The notes under the pieces were generated by a model, which worked only from the letters and a program-made list of their open reading frames with translations, searched no databases and was not told the origin of the DNA. This document shows positions 46,465 through 59,000 of a stretch of 64,000 bases of DNA, piece after piece. The translations under genes and the position numbers were made by a program. Numbering within the stretch: position 1 is the first letter of the stretch; every line of letters begins with the position of its first letter. The stretch spans positions 27,762,004 to 27,826,003 of the forward strand of contig NC_089279.1 of the NCBI RefSeq assembly GCF_963678975.1. The letters are read 5' to 3'. The stretch comes from Dysidea avara. Lineage: Eukaryota; Porifera; Demospongiae; Dictyoceratida; Dysideidae.

Positions 46465-49289
46465 CTAATCCAAAACAGCCAGCTGTAAAAAAAGAGTGCA
46501 GCCCTGAGAAAGGCTATGGTGAAAAAAGATGTGAAATCCAAGGTGGCGGCCAAGAAATGGCTGTGATGGTAGGTTAATGGTAAAAATTTTAATAACGGCA
46601 ATTTAGGTGAATTTTGTGCCGCTTACAAAATTCACCTAAATTGCCGTTATTAAAATTTTTACCATTAACCTACCATCACAACCTTTTCTTGGCCGCCACC
46701 TTGGATTTCACATCTTTTTTCACCATAGCCTTTCTCAGGGCCGCACTTTTTTTTTACAGCTGGCTGTTTTGGATTAGATTTCACTTCTTTTTGTATTTGT
46801 ATACCACAAAGCCGGCCTATGGCCAGCTTTAGGGCTTTTTAACCTGTAATTTTTTCTTTACTACAGGAAGAAGAAAAGATGAAGCAGGGTGATTTCTTTG
46901 TAGCTGACCTCTCTGCAAGGTGACCCTTCTAGCTGATCTCTCTACCGGATGACTTGTTTGTAGCTGAACTCTCTACAGGGTGGTTTGTTTGTAGCTGAAC
47001 TCTCTACAAGGTAACTTCTTCTAGCTGATCTTTCTACAGGGTGATTTGTTTGTAGCTGAATTCTCTACAGGGCGATTTGTATGCAGCTAAACTGCTGAAC
47101 TCTCTACAATGTAACTTCTTCTAGCTGAACTCTCTACGGGTGGCTTGTTTCTAGCTGATCTCTCTACAGGGTGACTTGTTTCTAGCTGAACTCTCTACAG
47201 GGTGATTTGTTTGTAGCTGAACTCTCTACAAGGTAACTTCTTCTAGCTGATCTTTCTACAGGGTGATTTGAATTCTCTACAGGGCAATTTGTTTGCAGCT
47301 GAACTCTGTACATGGTAGTTTCTTTGTAGCTGAACTCTCTACAATGTAACTTCTTCTAGCTGAACTCTCTACAGGGTGACTTGTTTCTAGCTGATCTGTC
47401 TACAGGGTGACTTGTTTCTAGCTGAACTCTCTACAGGGTGATTTGTTTGTAGCTGAACTCTCTACAAGGTAACTTCTTCTAGCTGATCTTTCTACAAGGT
47501 GATTTGTCTGTAGCTGAATTCTCTACAGGGCAATTTGTTTGCTGCTGAACTCTCTACATGGTAGTTTCTTGTAGCTGAACTCTCTACAATGTAACTTCTT
47601 CTAGCTGAACTCTCTACAGGGTGACTTGTTTGTAGCTGAACCCTCTACAGGGTGATTTGTTTCTAGCTGAACTCTCTACAAGGTAACTTCTTCTAGCTGA
47701 TCTTTCTACAGGGTGATTTGTTTGTAGCTGAATTCTCTACAGGGCGATTTGTTTGCTGCTGAACTCTCTACATGGTAGTTTCTTTGTAGTTGAACTCTCT
47801 ACAATGTAACTTCTTCTAGCTGAACTCTCTACGGGTGACTTGTTTCTAGCTGATCTCTCTACAGGGTGATTTGTTTCTAGCTGAACTATCTACAGGGTGA
47901 TTTGTTTGTAGCTGAACTCTCTACAATGTAACTTCTTCTAGCTGAACTCTCTACAGGATGACTTGTTTCTAGCTGATCTCTGTACAGGGTGACTTGTTCC
48001 TAGCTGAACTCTCTACAGGTGAATTGTTTGCAGCTGAACTCTCTTACATGGTGGTTTCTTTGTAGCTGAACTCTCTACAAAGTGACTTCTTCTAGCTGAT
48101 GATCTATCTACAGGATGACTTGTTTCTAACTGAACTCTCTACAGTGTGATCTGTTCATAGCGGAACTTTTTACTGGGTGATTTGTTTGCAGCTAAACTCT
48201 TTGCATGATTGTTTCTTTGTAATTGAACTCTCTACAAGGTAACTTCTTCTAGCTGATCTCTCTACAGGGCAATTTGTTTGTAGCTGAATTCTCTACAGGG
48301 TGATTTATTTCAGCTGAACTCTCTACATGATGGCTTCTTTGTAGCTGAACTCTCTATTAGGCACCTTCTTCTAGCTGTTCTGACTACAGGGTGACTTGTT
48401 TGTAGCCGAATTCCCTACAGAATAACTTGCAATGTAATATAACTGAGTAAATTATACATGCAGCTGAATGCTTTATTAGGGTGACTGTTCTATTAGAGTA
48501 TCTCGATCTCGCATTTGCTGCACATAGTTGCCTTTCGAATCATAACTCAGTGATTTGTAATCCGATTCTTCTGTACTACTGCAAACACTTTCCATGATGA
48601 TTATTCCAGCTACATACTGATTTTCAGCTCGTTGCTCTAAGCGGTTTGCCTGGTAGACACGAAAACTAATAGTTTTTTTATTCATAAAAATCGATCGCGT
48701 AATTTTGACACAGGTTGGGTTTTGTGTCATATCTCCATGGTCTTTATCCCGATTCCTTTCAAACCACAAAAAAGCACTCCTACGATGGTTGCTCCATCTA
48801 CATATCAATTTTCAACTGATTCCTCCAAGGGGTTTACCCTGTAGGCGTGACAGACCTTCGACCTTATTTTACGCAAATAATCGGTCATAACTCCGTGAAT
48901 GTTCATCGGATTCCTACCAACGTTGGTACAGAGATCTGCCTTAATGAGCCCTTTAAGTGTGCCAAATTTCAGCCCGATCCGAGCACGCATTCGTGTTTTA
49001 TGGCGGATTTTGCGAAGTGTGCGAAATGAAGTAGAAGAAAAAAACGAAGAAATTAAAACGAAATTTTGTTCGCTCGTATCTCGGAAATGGCTGGAGCGAT
49101 TCTCTTCCAATTTGGTATGTAGACTCCCCTAACTAGGCGGCACGTCTCTAGCAAAGTTGGCTCCAATCGGATAAGGGATCACAGAGCTACATAGGTGTGA
49201 AAATTGCGTTTTCTTTCTTCCTGTTAATATACTCACGGTGTGGCGCGCCGGCTTCTTGGGCCGCACGACACACTATCGTGTGTCTTGAT
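46465..49289 (+). mobile_element. satellite-carrying element E3 inserted at the start of a gene A copy
   Basis: Parts in order: foldback palindrome 46465-46779 (arms of about 153 bp, centre at 46622), tail with ACCACAAAGCCGGCCTATGG, satellite 46885-48440, motif TGACTGTTCTATTAGAGTAT, core 48505-49220, hairpin GACACACTATCGTGTGTC, end at 49289. The left flank is CAGTAAACATGTAC and the right flank AAGAAGACAAAGC. Intact copies read ATGTAC AAG AAG AAG ACA, so the element sits after the second codon of gene A, with 3 bp lost and no target duplication. It has no transposase. Confidence 0.8.
46885..48440 (+). repeat. 30-31 bp satellite array in E3
   Basis: Same monomers as E1. From about 47150 it can be aligned with E1 monomer by monomer, but it has two of the 214-bp higher-order units where E1 has three, and it lacks one later block of E1. 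Confidence 0.95.
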
Positions 49290-49825
49290 AAGAAGACAAA
49301 GCAAAGGCAATCTAGACCCTCCAGCATGGGATTACTGTGTGAGCCATCTCCTGTGGAGAACAGAGTTCATATAAGACGAAACATCATTGATGAACTGCAC
49401 TTGATAAAAGCAAGAGTAGATCAGGTGATGTAACTATTTGTACGTATACAATTACAAGCCAAGCCATGTATTTTCTGCAATTTAGATACTTCAGAGTTTT
49501 GAGGAAGAGAGTGAATTGTACATGGTAGGGTCTACGTAGAAAATTCACTTATACATAACTCTTTATTACAGCCATCAGCTGCGGCTGTGTCTATTCCTGT
49601 AAAGGTGAGTGTTGTATATGTCAGGCCAGACAAACTAATTTGATAGTTTCTCATCCACAAGATGATGCAATGCAATGCTATATGTGTATAGATAGCTGAA
49701 TCAGGTTGGTCACATGACTCTGAGTGTAATTATATAAATTCCCTAGTTGGTTAAATTAATAGATAAAATGAGAAACTGATGGTTTGGTCTTAAAGTCCCT
49801 TTTTTGTTTTATATTTTACAAGGCA
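49290..49825 (+). pseudogene. A4: gene A fragment (exons 1-2)
   Basis: Exon 1 remnant 49290-49424 (without the first three codons) and exon 2 at 49572-49604 are as in A2. The sequence breaks at 49825, four bases into exon 3 (ACAAGGCA), and continues with AACTGAGGTGAAGTTACC, which is satellite. This is a segmental-duplication breakpoint and not a transposon end. Confidence 0.9.
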
Positions 49826-49835
49826 AACTGAGGTG

Positions 49836-51320
49836 AAGTTACCTTGCAGAGAGTTCAGTTACAAAGAAAACACCATGTAGAGAATTCAGCTACAAACAAA
49901 TCACCCTGTAGAGAGATGAGCTAGAGGAAATTACCTTGTAGAGAGTTCAGCTACAAAGAAACCACCATGTAGAGAGTTCAGCTGCAAAGAAATCACCCTG
50001 TAGAAAATTTAGCCACAAACAGATTGCCCTGTAGAAAGATCAGTTAGAAGAAGTTACCTTGTAGAGAGTTCAGCTACAAAGAAACTATTCTGTAAAGAGT
50101 TCAGCTGCAAACAAATCACCTGTACAGAATTCAGCTACAAACAAATCTCCCTGTAGAGAGATCAGCTAGAAGAAGTTACCTTGTAGATAGTTCAGCTACA
50201 AACAAATCACCCTGTCGAAAGATCAGCTAGAAGAAGTCACCTTGTAGAAAGTTCAGCTACAAACAAACCACCATGTAGAGAGTTCAGCTAGAAGAAGTTA
50301 CCTTGTAGAGAGTTCAGCTACAAAGAAACCATTCTGTAAAGAGCTCAGCTGCAAACAAATCACCTGTACAGAATTTAGCTACAAACAAATCACCCTGTAG
50401 AGAGATCAGCTAGAAGAAATTACCTTGTAGAGAGTTCAGCTACAAATAAACTATTCTGTAAAGAGTTCAGCTGCAAACAAATCACCTGTACAGAATTCAA
50501 CTACAAACAAATCTTCCTGTAGAGAGATCAGCTAGAAGAAGTTATCTTGTAGATAGTTTAGCTACAAACAAATCACCCTGTAGAGAGATCAGCTAGAAGA
50601 TATTACCTTGTAGATAGTTCAGCTACAAACAAATCACCCTGTAGAAAGATCAGCTAGAAGAAGTCACCTTGTAGAGAGTTCAGCTACAAACAAACCACCA
50701 TGTAGAGAGTTCAGCTAGAAGAAGTTACCTTGTAGAGAGTTCAGCTACAAAGAAACCATTCTGTAAAGAGCTCAGCTGCAAACAAATCACCTGTACAGAA
50801 TTTAGCTACAAGCAAATCACCCTGTAGAGAGATCAGCTAGAAGAAATTACCTTGTAGAGAGTTCAGCTACAAACAATTCACCCTGTAGAGAGAGCAGCTA
50901 GAAGATGTCACCTTATAGAGTGTTCAGTTACAAAGAAACCACCATGGAGAGTTCTGTAATAAATATATGTATTATATACATAATTTGTACATTTACTGAT
51001 AAAATCAGAAATATTTAAAGTACATCTGCTTCATCTTTTCTTCTTTCTGTGGTAAAGAAAAAAGATAGGTTAAAAAAGTCCCAAAGATACAAATACAAAA
51101 AGAAGTGAAATCTAATCCAAAACAGCCAAGCTGTAAAAAAGGGTGCGGCCCTCAAAAAGGCTATGGTGAAAAAAGATGTGAAATCCAAGGTGGCGGCCAA
51201 GAAATGGCTGTGATGGTAGGTTAATGGTAAAAATTTTAATAACAACAATTCAGGTGAATTTTGTGCCAAGTTTTTGAAGGCCGCACTCTTTTTTTACAGC
51301 TTGGCTGTTTTGGATTAGAT
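49836..51320 (-). mobile_element. 5' part of an E2-type element (satellite, tail, palindrome), second copy
   Basis: Satellite 49836-50948 in reverse orientation, tail, and palindrome 51111-51320 match 39820-41061. The core and the hairpin end are missing because the duplication began inside the array. Confidence 0.85.
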
Positions 51321-52099
51321 AATTATTAGCAGTGCAACTATTGTTAGCTAGCAAGGAATACTATGGAGTTATATATATGCAATAGTATAGCTCCATGATT
51401 TTCAAAGTTACGTACATACACTGTATACTTTATCTTTAGAACGGAACATGAGACCATTATATGCTGACAATTAATTGGTATGCATATATTCAGTGATGAA
51501 TTTTCATGCTAACTGTGAGACCAAGATATTACTGGATATTAGCTATATTTTTCATTTTACACATTGTGGTTTAATTATTCACAATAGCTACAATGGAGAA
51601 ACAGTAATTATGCAAAACAGACAATATTTCAGCCACACTAAACATGAGTTAGTAGTAGTAGTAGTGGTAGTGGTAGTAATAGTAATAGTAATAATAGAGA
51701 CACAAAATGTTAATGGACTGTATACATATAAAACAAGATTTGAACAATGGCATGGTAACATGCATGATAATATATTCAAGAAAAGACTTGCAAAGAAAGA
51801 CTAGGCTATAGTTCACTATATAATACAGTTCTACAATTATAATAGCTTGTGAATACTCTTATTGTATATGAATAAAACAATTATGTTGTTGTGCGTACTA
51901 TTATTTTTAATTGGTAAGCTCATTCAACTAGTTAGTTTCATTTTCTATACCATTGATGTTATCTCTGAATTGAGTCCATTCAACTCATGTGTACTGATGT
52001 AATTGTGTGTCAAGATACACCAGTATAACATGTTCACTCGGTTCATAGAACTGTTTAGTTGACAAGAGTTGATTGAGTTTTGTGGCTATACATATTAAA

Positions 52100-53797
52100 A
52101 TGCAAAACCCGCTACTTTTCATTATTCTTCTAATTGTGAAATGCAATGCAGAATTCCAGTTCAAGTGTTGGGCTGAGTCATGCAGTGAGTATACATCTAA
52201 ATATGTAACCATATGTATAATAGATCTGAGATCAACTTTTGTTTATGATGGCAGGTGTAATAATATGTAGTCATGTCTCTTACATTCTTTTCACTAGCAA
52301 GCAACATGCAGTACATTGTATTATGCACTTTTACATAATGTATATGTACACACTGTGTGTGTGCTAATGTATGCATTTATATTCATACAACATACATGTG
52401 TATGCACATGCGTATATCAGTATGCAATAAAAGTGGTAGCTATGTAGACAATTATGTGCCTTTACTACCTGTTATGTAGCAAAGCCAAATTCACTAATGC
52501 AGAATGTGAAAGTGAACTTCTATCCCAACCCTCCTGTAGAGGGACAAAAGATTACAGGCGAACTGGATGGTACCATAAGTTAGTCTGCATGCAATGCACA
52601 CTTACTTACACACATACACACACAACACATGCACGCACGTGCGCATGCGCACACACAATCACACTCACACCCATTCAAAAACCATAGAGCTTTATAACAA
52701 TATGACGGGCCTGCAAAAACAGGGCAGGTGGGCACATAAAATTTTCCTACCTTTTAAACTTTTATGACTCATATTTTTGATGCCATTATGCTATGGCCAC
52801 ACAACTTCCAGCCCTTATTAAACATTTAATTGGCACCTTGCAGAATGCAGATAGCTATTCTATCCTGGTCCTGAGATATGATCTGTTATGTGATGGAGTG
52901 TAGCTTGTGCCTACATGTCCTGTTGTTGCAGGCCTGATCACATTTTTCTTTGATACACAGTGGAGAAAGTGACTAGTGGTCGAGTGTTTGTAAAGGCATT
53001 TTTCAAAAACTTTCCACCACTGAAAGAAACATACGACTTTTGTTATCTTTTGTCATACTTAGACAAAATGCAGTGTCCATTACCAGCAGGTACGTGGCTC
53101 AATAAGCAACGTAAGCATACCATACACTATACTCATTGTAGGAGATGTGCACTTCAACTACTCAACATTCCTTAAAACTTCTTCTATACTTCCAGTAAGC
53201 TTAATATATTGTCAATGTAATATTAAATGTTTGTTGTAACATGCAAGTGAAATTTGACTGCATTAATATTAAAGTCTTTAAAGCATAATTTCATATTCAT
53301 AAACACTGTAAATCCTATACAGTACAACCAGCAGACAAAGTCAATTCACATGCATTGGGTATTGAATTTGACATAAGGCTTTCACTACAGATATAAAACT
53401 ACTGCAAAAGGTTTCACAATTCAGGTAGCTATAGATGTAGACACAGTTATACAGCTACAATGTATTTTCCAAGTTGCAGCTGCCATATTGCTATACATAC
53501 GTACCATATTATGAGAACCAGTTCACTACTATGTACCTGCACATAAAATAGTCATAGTATATTATACCGTAGTTCATATACAACATGGCCAAAACGAAAT
53601 TGTGGCATTGGTGGAATCTATAGCTACTATATGCTAAGCTACTATAAAAGAATTGAGATTCATATGAGCAAATCATATAGCCTTGTAGTGAACAATGTTC
53701 TACTATACAGGGCAACTACAGTGGAACAGCAACGATAACAAATCAGATGAATGATGAAGTGGTTTGTTTAAAGGGAGGATGTGAGATTACTGGATAA
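52100..53797 (+). CDS. M3: intact secreted ML-domain lipid-binding protein
   Basis: Exons 52100-52184, 52480-52578, 52961-53089, 53142-53194 and 53711-53797 encode 150 residues. The protein is almost identical to M2; visible changes are RVFVKAF for RVYVKAF, YLLSYLD for YLLLYLD, and no other clear ones. The signal peptide (MQNPLLFIILLIVKCNA), the six mature cysteines and all GT/AG borders are kept. At the two replaced sites, serine matches M1 (YLLSHIE), so S is likely the older state. The family role is lipid binding in the secretory or lysosomal space. It lies 3' of the satellite fragment and 5' of gene A3 on the same strand. Confidence 0.85.
52703..52942. mobile_element. diverged TA-type MITE in M3 intron 2
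   Basis: Counterpart of 42446-42685 in the duplicated block, with the same ends. Confidence 0.7.
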
Positions 53798-54049
53798 TCA
53801 TCAATAAGCTATTGGCATATTTTCCTTTTTATCAATACTCTGTCTATACTACAGCAGTGTTAGTTGCAGTTTAGCATAACTCATCTGCTGTTTACATGTT
53901 CTAGCAGTCAAGATTTTGGTCATTTATTATTTATTCAATTATTAATTTTATTGTCATGAAATCCTTTGCAAAATACATAATTGGGTAATTAAATGAGTGC
54001 ATGTCTACTGAGTATTAATAATAATGTAAAATTATTGGCTGTTTGGCCT

Positions 54050-54113
54050 TTATTAAGGCTTTACAGCACAAGTGCTGAAGGTCTGTAGGACACCTGGTCC
54101 TACAGCCTGTTCA
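54050..54113 (-). mobile_element. solo SINE tail module
   Basis: One tail (TTTACAGCACAAGTGCTGAA, then GGACACCTGGTCCTACAG) lies exactly where the sister copy has three tails and two bodies. Flanks are identical (TTTATTAAGGC before, TTCAAAGTTGGCTTAACTG after). Confidence 0.85.
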
Positions 54114-54240
54114 AAGTTGGCTTAACTGACAGTCTGACACTAGCAGGCATTCAAAGTGTATTTGTGTGTGTGTGTTGCACAGGCATCACGTTGCTGGTTC
54201 ACCGGGTGGCAATGGCTGTGTTTTGTACAGCTTCCATGGG

Positions 54241-54242
<2 letters not shown>

Positions 54243-54290
<48 letters not shown>
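54243..54290. repeat. (TG)n microsatellite
   Basis: About 48 bp of GT repeat, the shorter sister of 44578-44685. Confidence 0.97.
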
Positions 54291-54544
54291 ATGCACTTGT
54301 GTGCATGTGTGTGTGGCTTAATATAGCCAGTTTTGGTCTATTGACACTAATTGTGTATGGTTAGTGGACTACATACATGGTTGGGTGGTATGAGGAAATG
54401 ATGGCTAAAATGTAAAACACTATAACTGGGTACTTTATACAATAAATAGCTTGAGCATAATGCCTAATATACTATTTAAAGAATGCACTAATTTTCTTCT
54501 AATTATAATTATGTCTATAAATTGTTTTTTATTTATTTTATTAT

Positions 54545-54745
54545 TAAGGCTTTACAGCACAAGTGCTGAAGGTCTGTAGGACACCTGGTCCTACAACCGT
54601 TGTAAAGTTGCTACGGAAAGTGTGTTTGAAAAGGTGGAGAAAGGAGAAAATAAATCCATGACTGGATCTGGGCAGCCTTGAACCTGCAACCATCTGATTA
54701 ATGCTCGAATGCTTACAGGAGTCTGCCAGGCAGTCAGGATGTTTT
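54545..54745 (-). mobile_element. truncated SINE, reverse orientation (second copy)
   Basis: Counterpart of 44905-45113, with the same truncation point, so it was present before the duplication. Confidence 0.75.
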
Positions 54746-55017
54746 GCCAGAAAATGGTTGCTTTATTTAGTTATTTAGGGTATTTATATATAACACTGTG
54801 TTTAAATGATGTATTAGGATAATCCATGCACCATTACATTTGCTTTAACTCATCTGTTTTAGGGTATAGCAATAGAAGAATAATCATTCCACAAATGGCA
54901 ACAAATTATGTGCCACTTCAAAATTCTTTCAGCTTAATAGTACTCCCAAACAATCAGCTTAAGCTTAAAAGCAATACAAAACATAATATGTTATGCATAA
55001 GAACTGGCATTCAACTG

Positions 55018-55449
55018 CAATGGCGGATCCAGAATGGGGCATTTGGGGCAAATTCCCCCCCCCCCCCCCTCCTCCCTGCAACCTTGGTGGAAGAGTCATA
55101 CTTCTTTTGATAGAAATACTATACACCTTGTCAAACCAAAATCAACTCATGAAAACTGCATATTACCACCATTATTACAAACTCACCTGAAATCAAAGTT
55201 AAAACAACTGTCAAACTCTCCTAGCACCTTTGTACATACTAAAAATAATTATCGTGTTGCTGGTGTTTAAGACTTTCATAGCCTTTTAGATAGCTTTTAA
55301 GACTTCACAACCATCTGCAAAGGCCATAATGAGAATAGTCAACCTGCTAAGGAGTGATTATTGCTACTTAAAAAGTACAGCAACTAGTGCTCTCCCCAAC
55401 CACCTACAACTTGTGCCCCTCCCCTTGCCAGCTCCTGGATCCACCCCTG
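55018..55449. mobile_element. hAT-like MITE, CAATGGCGGATCCAG ends (second copy)
   Basis: Counterpart of 45387-45818 with the same flanking AACTG and C-tract. Confidence 0.75.
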
Positions 55450-55517
55450 AACTGTACAATACAGTCATGCAGATATACCTAATGTGCAGATTTTATGGAA
55501 ATAGTGTGCTTCATTAA

Positions 55518-55572
55518 TAAATACAACATAAATACAACATAAATACAAACATAAATACAACATAAATACAAA
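55518..55572. repeat. (ATAAATACAAC)n minisatellite
   Basis: Counterpart of 45888-45947 with a changed order of 11- and 12-bp units. Confidence 0.9.
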
Positions 55573-56088
55573 AAGAAAACAAAGCTATACTCATTGAAAG
55601 TGCTCCAGATGAACAAGTATAGCAACTGGTACAAACTAGTAAACTCAACTTTTCCAAAATGAAAGCTAAGAGCTAAACAAGATTAGGAACTAAACAAGAT
55701 TTAGGAAAATCTGACTCCCCTCAACTTCAGATTCTCTCCCTAAATCTTCCTACACTCCATTGTCTTTGCTGTCTTTTCTTTCAGATAGCTTTACAAGAAT
55801 ACATGTTTTTCACTACAGTAGACTCTGAATACGTGTATATAACATCTACACAATTAAAGGAAAGCCATCATTAATGTTAGCACCACCACATCCTTATTCA
55901 TATACTCTGCACAGCAGAGAAAGCATTCCTAAAAATGAACACTTCTGTCTTAAGACCTCTGCACCATTTCTCCCCTCTCAAACTTGTCACTTCCACAGTC
56001 TTACACACTTTACCAAAATTTAAATAGCTCTTGTTAGCTCTATTAGTATAGTCTTACTAGACCAGTTGAGAATAGGGAACCAGTAAAC

Positions 56089-59000
56089 ATGTACAAGAAG
56101 AAGACAAAGCAAAGACAATTCAGACCCTCCAGCATGGGATTGCTGCGTGAGCCATCTCCTGTGGAGAACAGAGTTCATATAAGACGAAACATCATTGATG
56201 AACTGCACATGATAAAAGCAAGAGTAGATCAGGTGATGTAACTATTTGTACATATACAACTACAAGCCAAGCCAAGTATTTTCTGCAATTTAGATACTTC
56301 AGAGTTTTGAGGAAGAGAGTGAATTGTACATGGTAGGGTCTACGTAGAAAATTCACTTATACATAACTCTTTATTACAGCCATCAGCTGCGGCTGTGTCT
56401 ATTCCTGTAAAGGTGAGTGTTGTATATGTCAGGCCAGACAAACTAATTTGATAGTTTCTCATCCACAAGATGATGCAATGCAATGCTATATGTGTATAGA
56501 TAGCTGAATCAGGTTGGTCACATGACTCTGAGTGTAATTATATAAATTCCCTAGTTGGCTAAATTAATAGATAAAATGAGAAACTGATGGTGTGGTCTTA
56601 AAGTCCCTTTTTTGTTTTATATTTTACAAGGCATTAGAAAATCTCTTCAAGAAGCTTGAAGCACTGGGAGCTAGAAGAGAAAAGGTAAGAAACATTTGAA
56701 TACCATGCAAGTACTGTCATTGACTAGTGTGTTTGTTTGTAGGAATTATCCTCAGTAAAAGAAGTAAGTTTAACTATATATAAAATTCAGCTGGAGCCAA
56801 GTTCCAGCTGGATCAGTTTGTTTAACCACATGGGTCTACATTTTCATGATGAATTCATTTAGTTTTTCAAGAAATGTTTAGAAAGATTCTTTGATGAGGT
56901 AAGTGTGTAAGCATTTGTAACTTGTGATAGCGCAAGTGTGAAATAACACGGCTGCGGCTGCAGAACTCAACTATAGTACAAATGAACACCACATTCCTGA
57001 TATAAATGAATTAGTGTAAGTATTAAAGGAATACACAACCTTAAGGATGTACATGTCATGTTTGTACATGTGCACAACTTAATATATGTAGGTCTGCGAT
57101 TCAGAATGCATTTCAAATGGTACAACAACTGAAAACCCTCAATGCTCAACTAGTTGCTAAGATGTCTAATGCTCTTAGGTAAGCCATTTTTATATACATA
57201 TACTATATACGTTAGTAACCTCTAACTTTTAGAAGAAAAGATTTGCAGTCACAAGGAAATGGTAATGGTTATAAGTAGCTACATGCTTGTATCACAAGCC
57301 ACGTAACGCTATTGTGCATATATGGGATCCGAATATTCTATACATAACAGGAGACAGTGGAATGCATAACAGAGATCAAATACTCACTATGTATACAAAC
57401 AAGGCTGTAAAGTGTGGCAGGTAGTACTATGTAATCATCTACACACTTGTATGTCTAAAGTTCATATGCATAAGCTGGAGAAAACCATCAAAGGCAGGAC
57501 TGAGGTGAGAACTTCTTTCAAAATGGAATACCACTTTTAATGCTTGCACACACTGTAGGAGCTTGAGAGTTTAAAGACTCACAACTCATATTTGATGCAA
57601 AGAAATGAAACAGACAAATCCAAACTAAGTGAAATAGAAATATCAAACAGAGAACTTGTAGAGGCTAGTACCTCTACAAAAGATTTGTGCATTATGTTGA
57701 ATACATTAGACTGTTCAGAAGTTGAGGACAGAGCTCACTAAAGCATAACGCTGCCAGACATACGTCTACCCCTCAGGTGTGTAGGTATACATTGCAGTAA
57801 TTCCAACTTATTTTGCTAATTTTCTTACTTTTATGTATAGCAAGTCAACCATCATGCAAATTCAATCCATGCTGCATCAAGACAATTGAGTCAAGCAGAT
57901 AAAAATGAGACCACACACGCTGGAGCCTCACAAACAGAAGCTGCATCACATAGTAAGACTATAATGGTCCCCTCTACTAGCACAACCAATCAACAAAAAG
58001 AAGAAAAGGAAGAACAAGTTAGTGACTTTTGAATCACAAAACGTAACGTTTTGTTCTCAATATGTGTACGTAGTTACCTACTGCTGTTGCCTCTAAGAAA
58101 CAAAGTGTAAGAGGCATAAATCATTTTATTTCCAATTACAAGTTACCTCATGTATACACAGTCAACAAAACATACATCTAGACTACTGGAACAACAGCTT
58201 AACACTATGGAAGAGTTACTGATGCAAGGGCAGAAAAAAATGAATGCTGTTGAGAAGGAAATAGCGGAACTCACTAATACGACTGATGAAACTTTAAGCC
58301 ACAAAGTAAAATGTCTTTAAGTGATGTATGCAACACAGCAAAGGTATATAACATTATATCCTTCACATTGTAGTACAGAGAACAGTACAATTGTTTGTGT
58401 GAAGCAGTGGATGTGATAATGATTTTATTGGGAAGAGAAGGTACTCAATTCCATGTGGTGTGTGCATTATCAATATAACTACATCCACAGGATCAGAGAA
58501 ATTGATGATGACTTTAAGTAATGCTGCTCCTAACAATATTTTTGGTGATAAGGTTAGCTGCATGTTATGCAACTTTCACTTTAAGTTTGCAAGACATTTT
58601 TCCTTGTGCACCATGGCTGAAAGTATGCTTTCATCAACTGAAAGTTACACAACTATTAATTTTACTTGAACATTTTTGTTACAGAAACTGGTTATTCCAA
58701 TCAATAACTTGGCTGATGTCATCAAAAGTGGTCAGTATAGTAGCACTATACACTTTATAACAAATCCTAATTTAAACCTTTTAGCTGTTTCTTGAGTCAT
58801 GTTAGAATTAAAGTTGTTTATTAAGCTAAAGGTAATTGCATTTAAATGTGTAGCATAATGGTATGATTTCAGTGGATGCATCAGAGAAAACTAGCTGCCA
58901 TACCAAATAAAAGAACTTTGCTGACAAGTGAGGACGCTAAAAAGGTAATTTTGGATAAACAAGTGTAGTGATATTTCATGTGAGCAACTGTACTAATAGA

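Larger units (their letters stand above)
49836..56088 (+). repeat. segmental duplication, second copy
   Basis: Counterpart of 39820-46464. It leads straight into gene A3 (56089), whose exon 1 is uninterrupted, while the first copy is interrupted there by E3. This copy therefore shows the empty site of E3. Confidence 0.9.

Noticed and set aside
49197-49433. Fusion of an E3-derived signal-peptide-like N-terminus (KIAFSFFLLIYS) to gene A exon 1
   Set aside because: The frame is open through the joint but begins GTG, with no ATG before the exon's own internal methionine. A1 and A3 show the native start.
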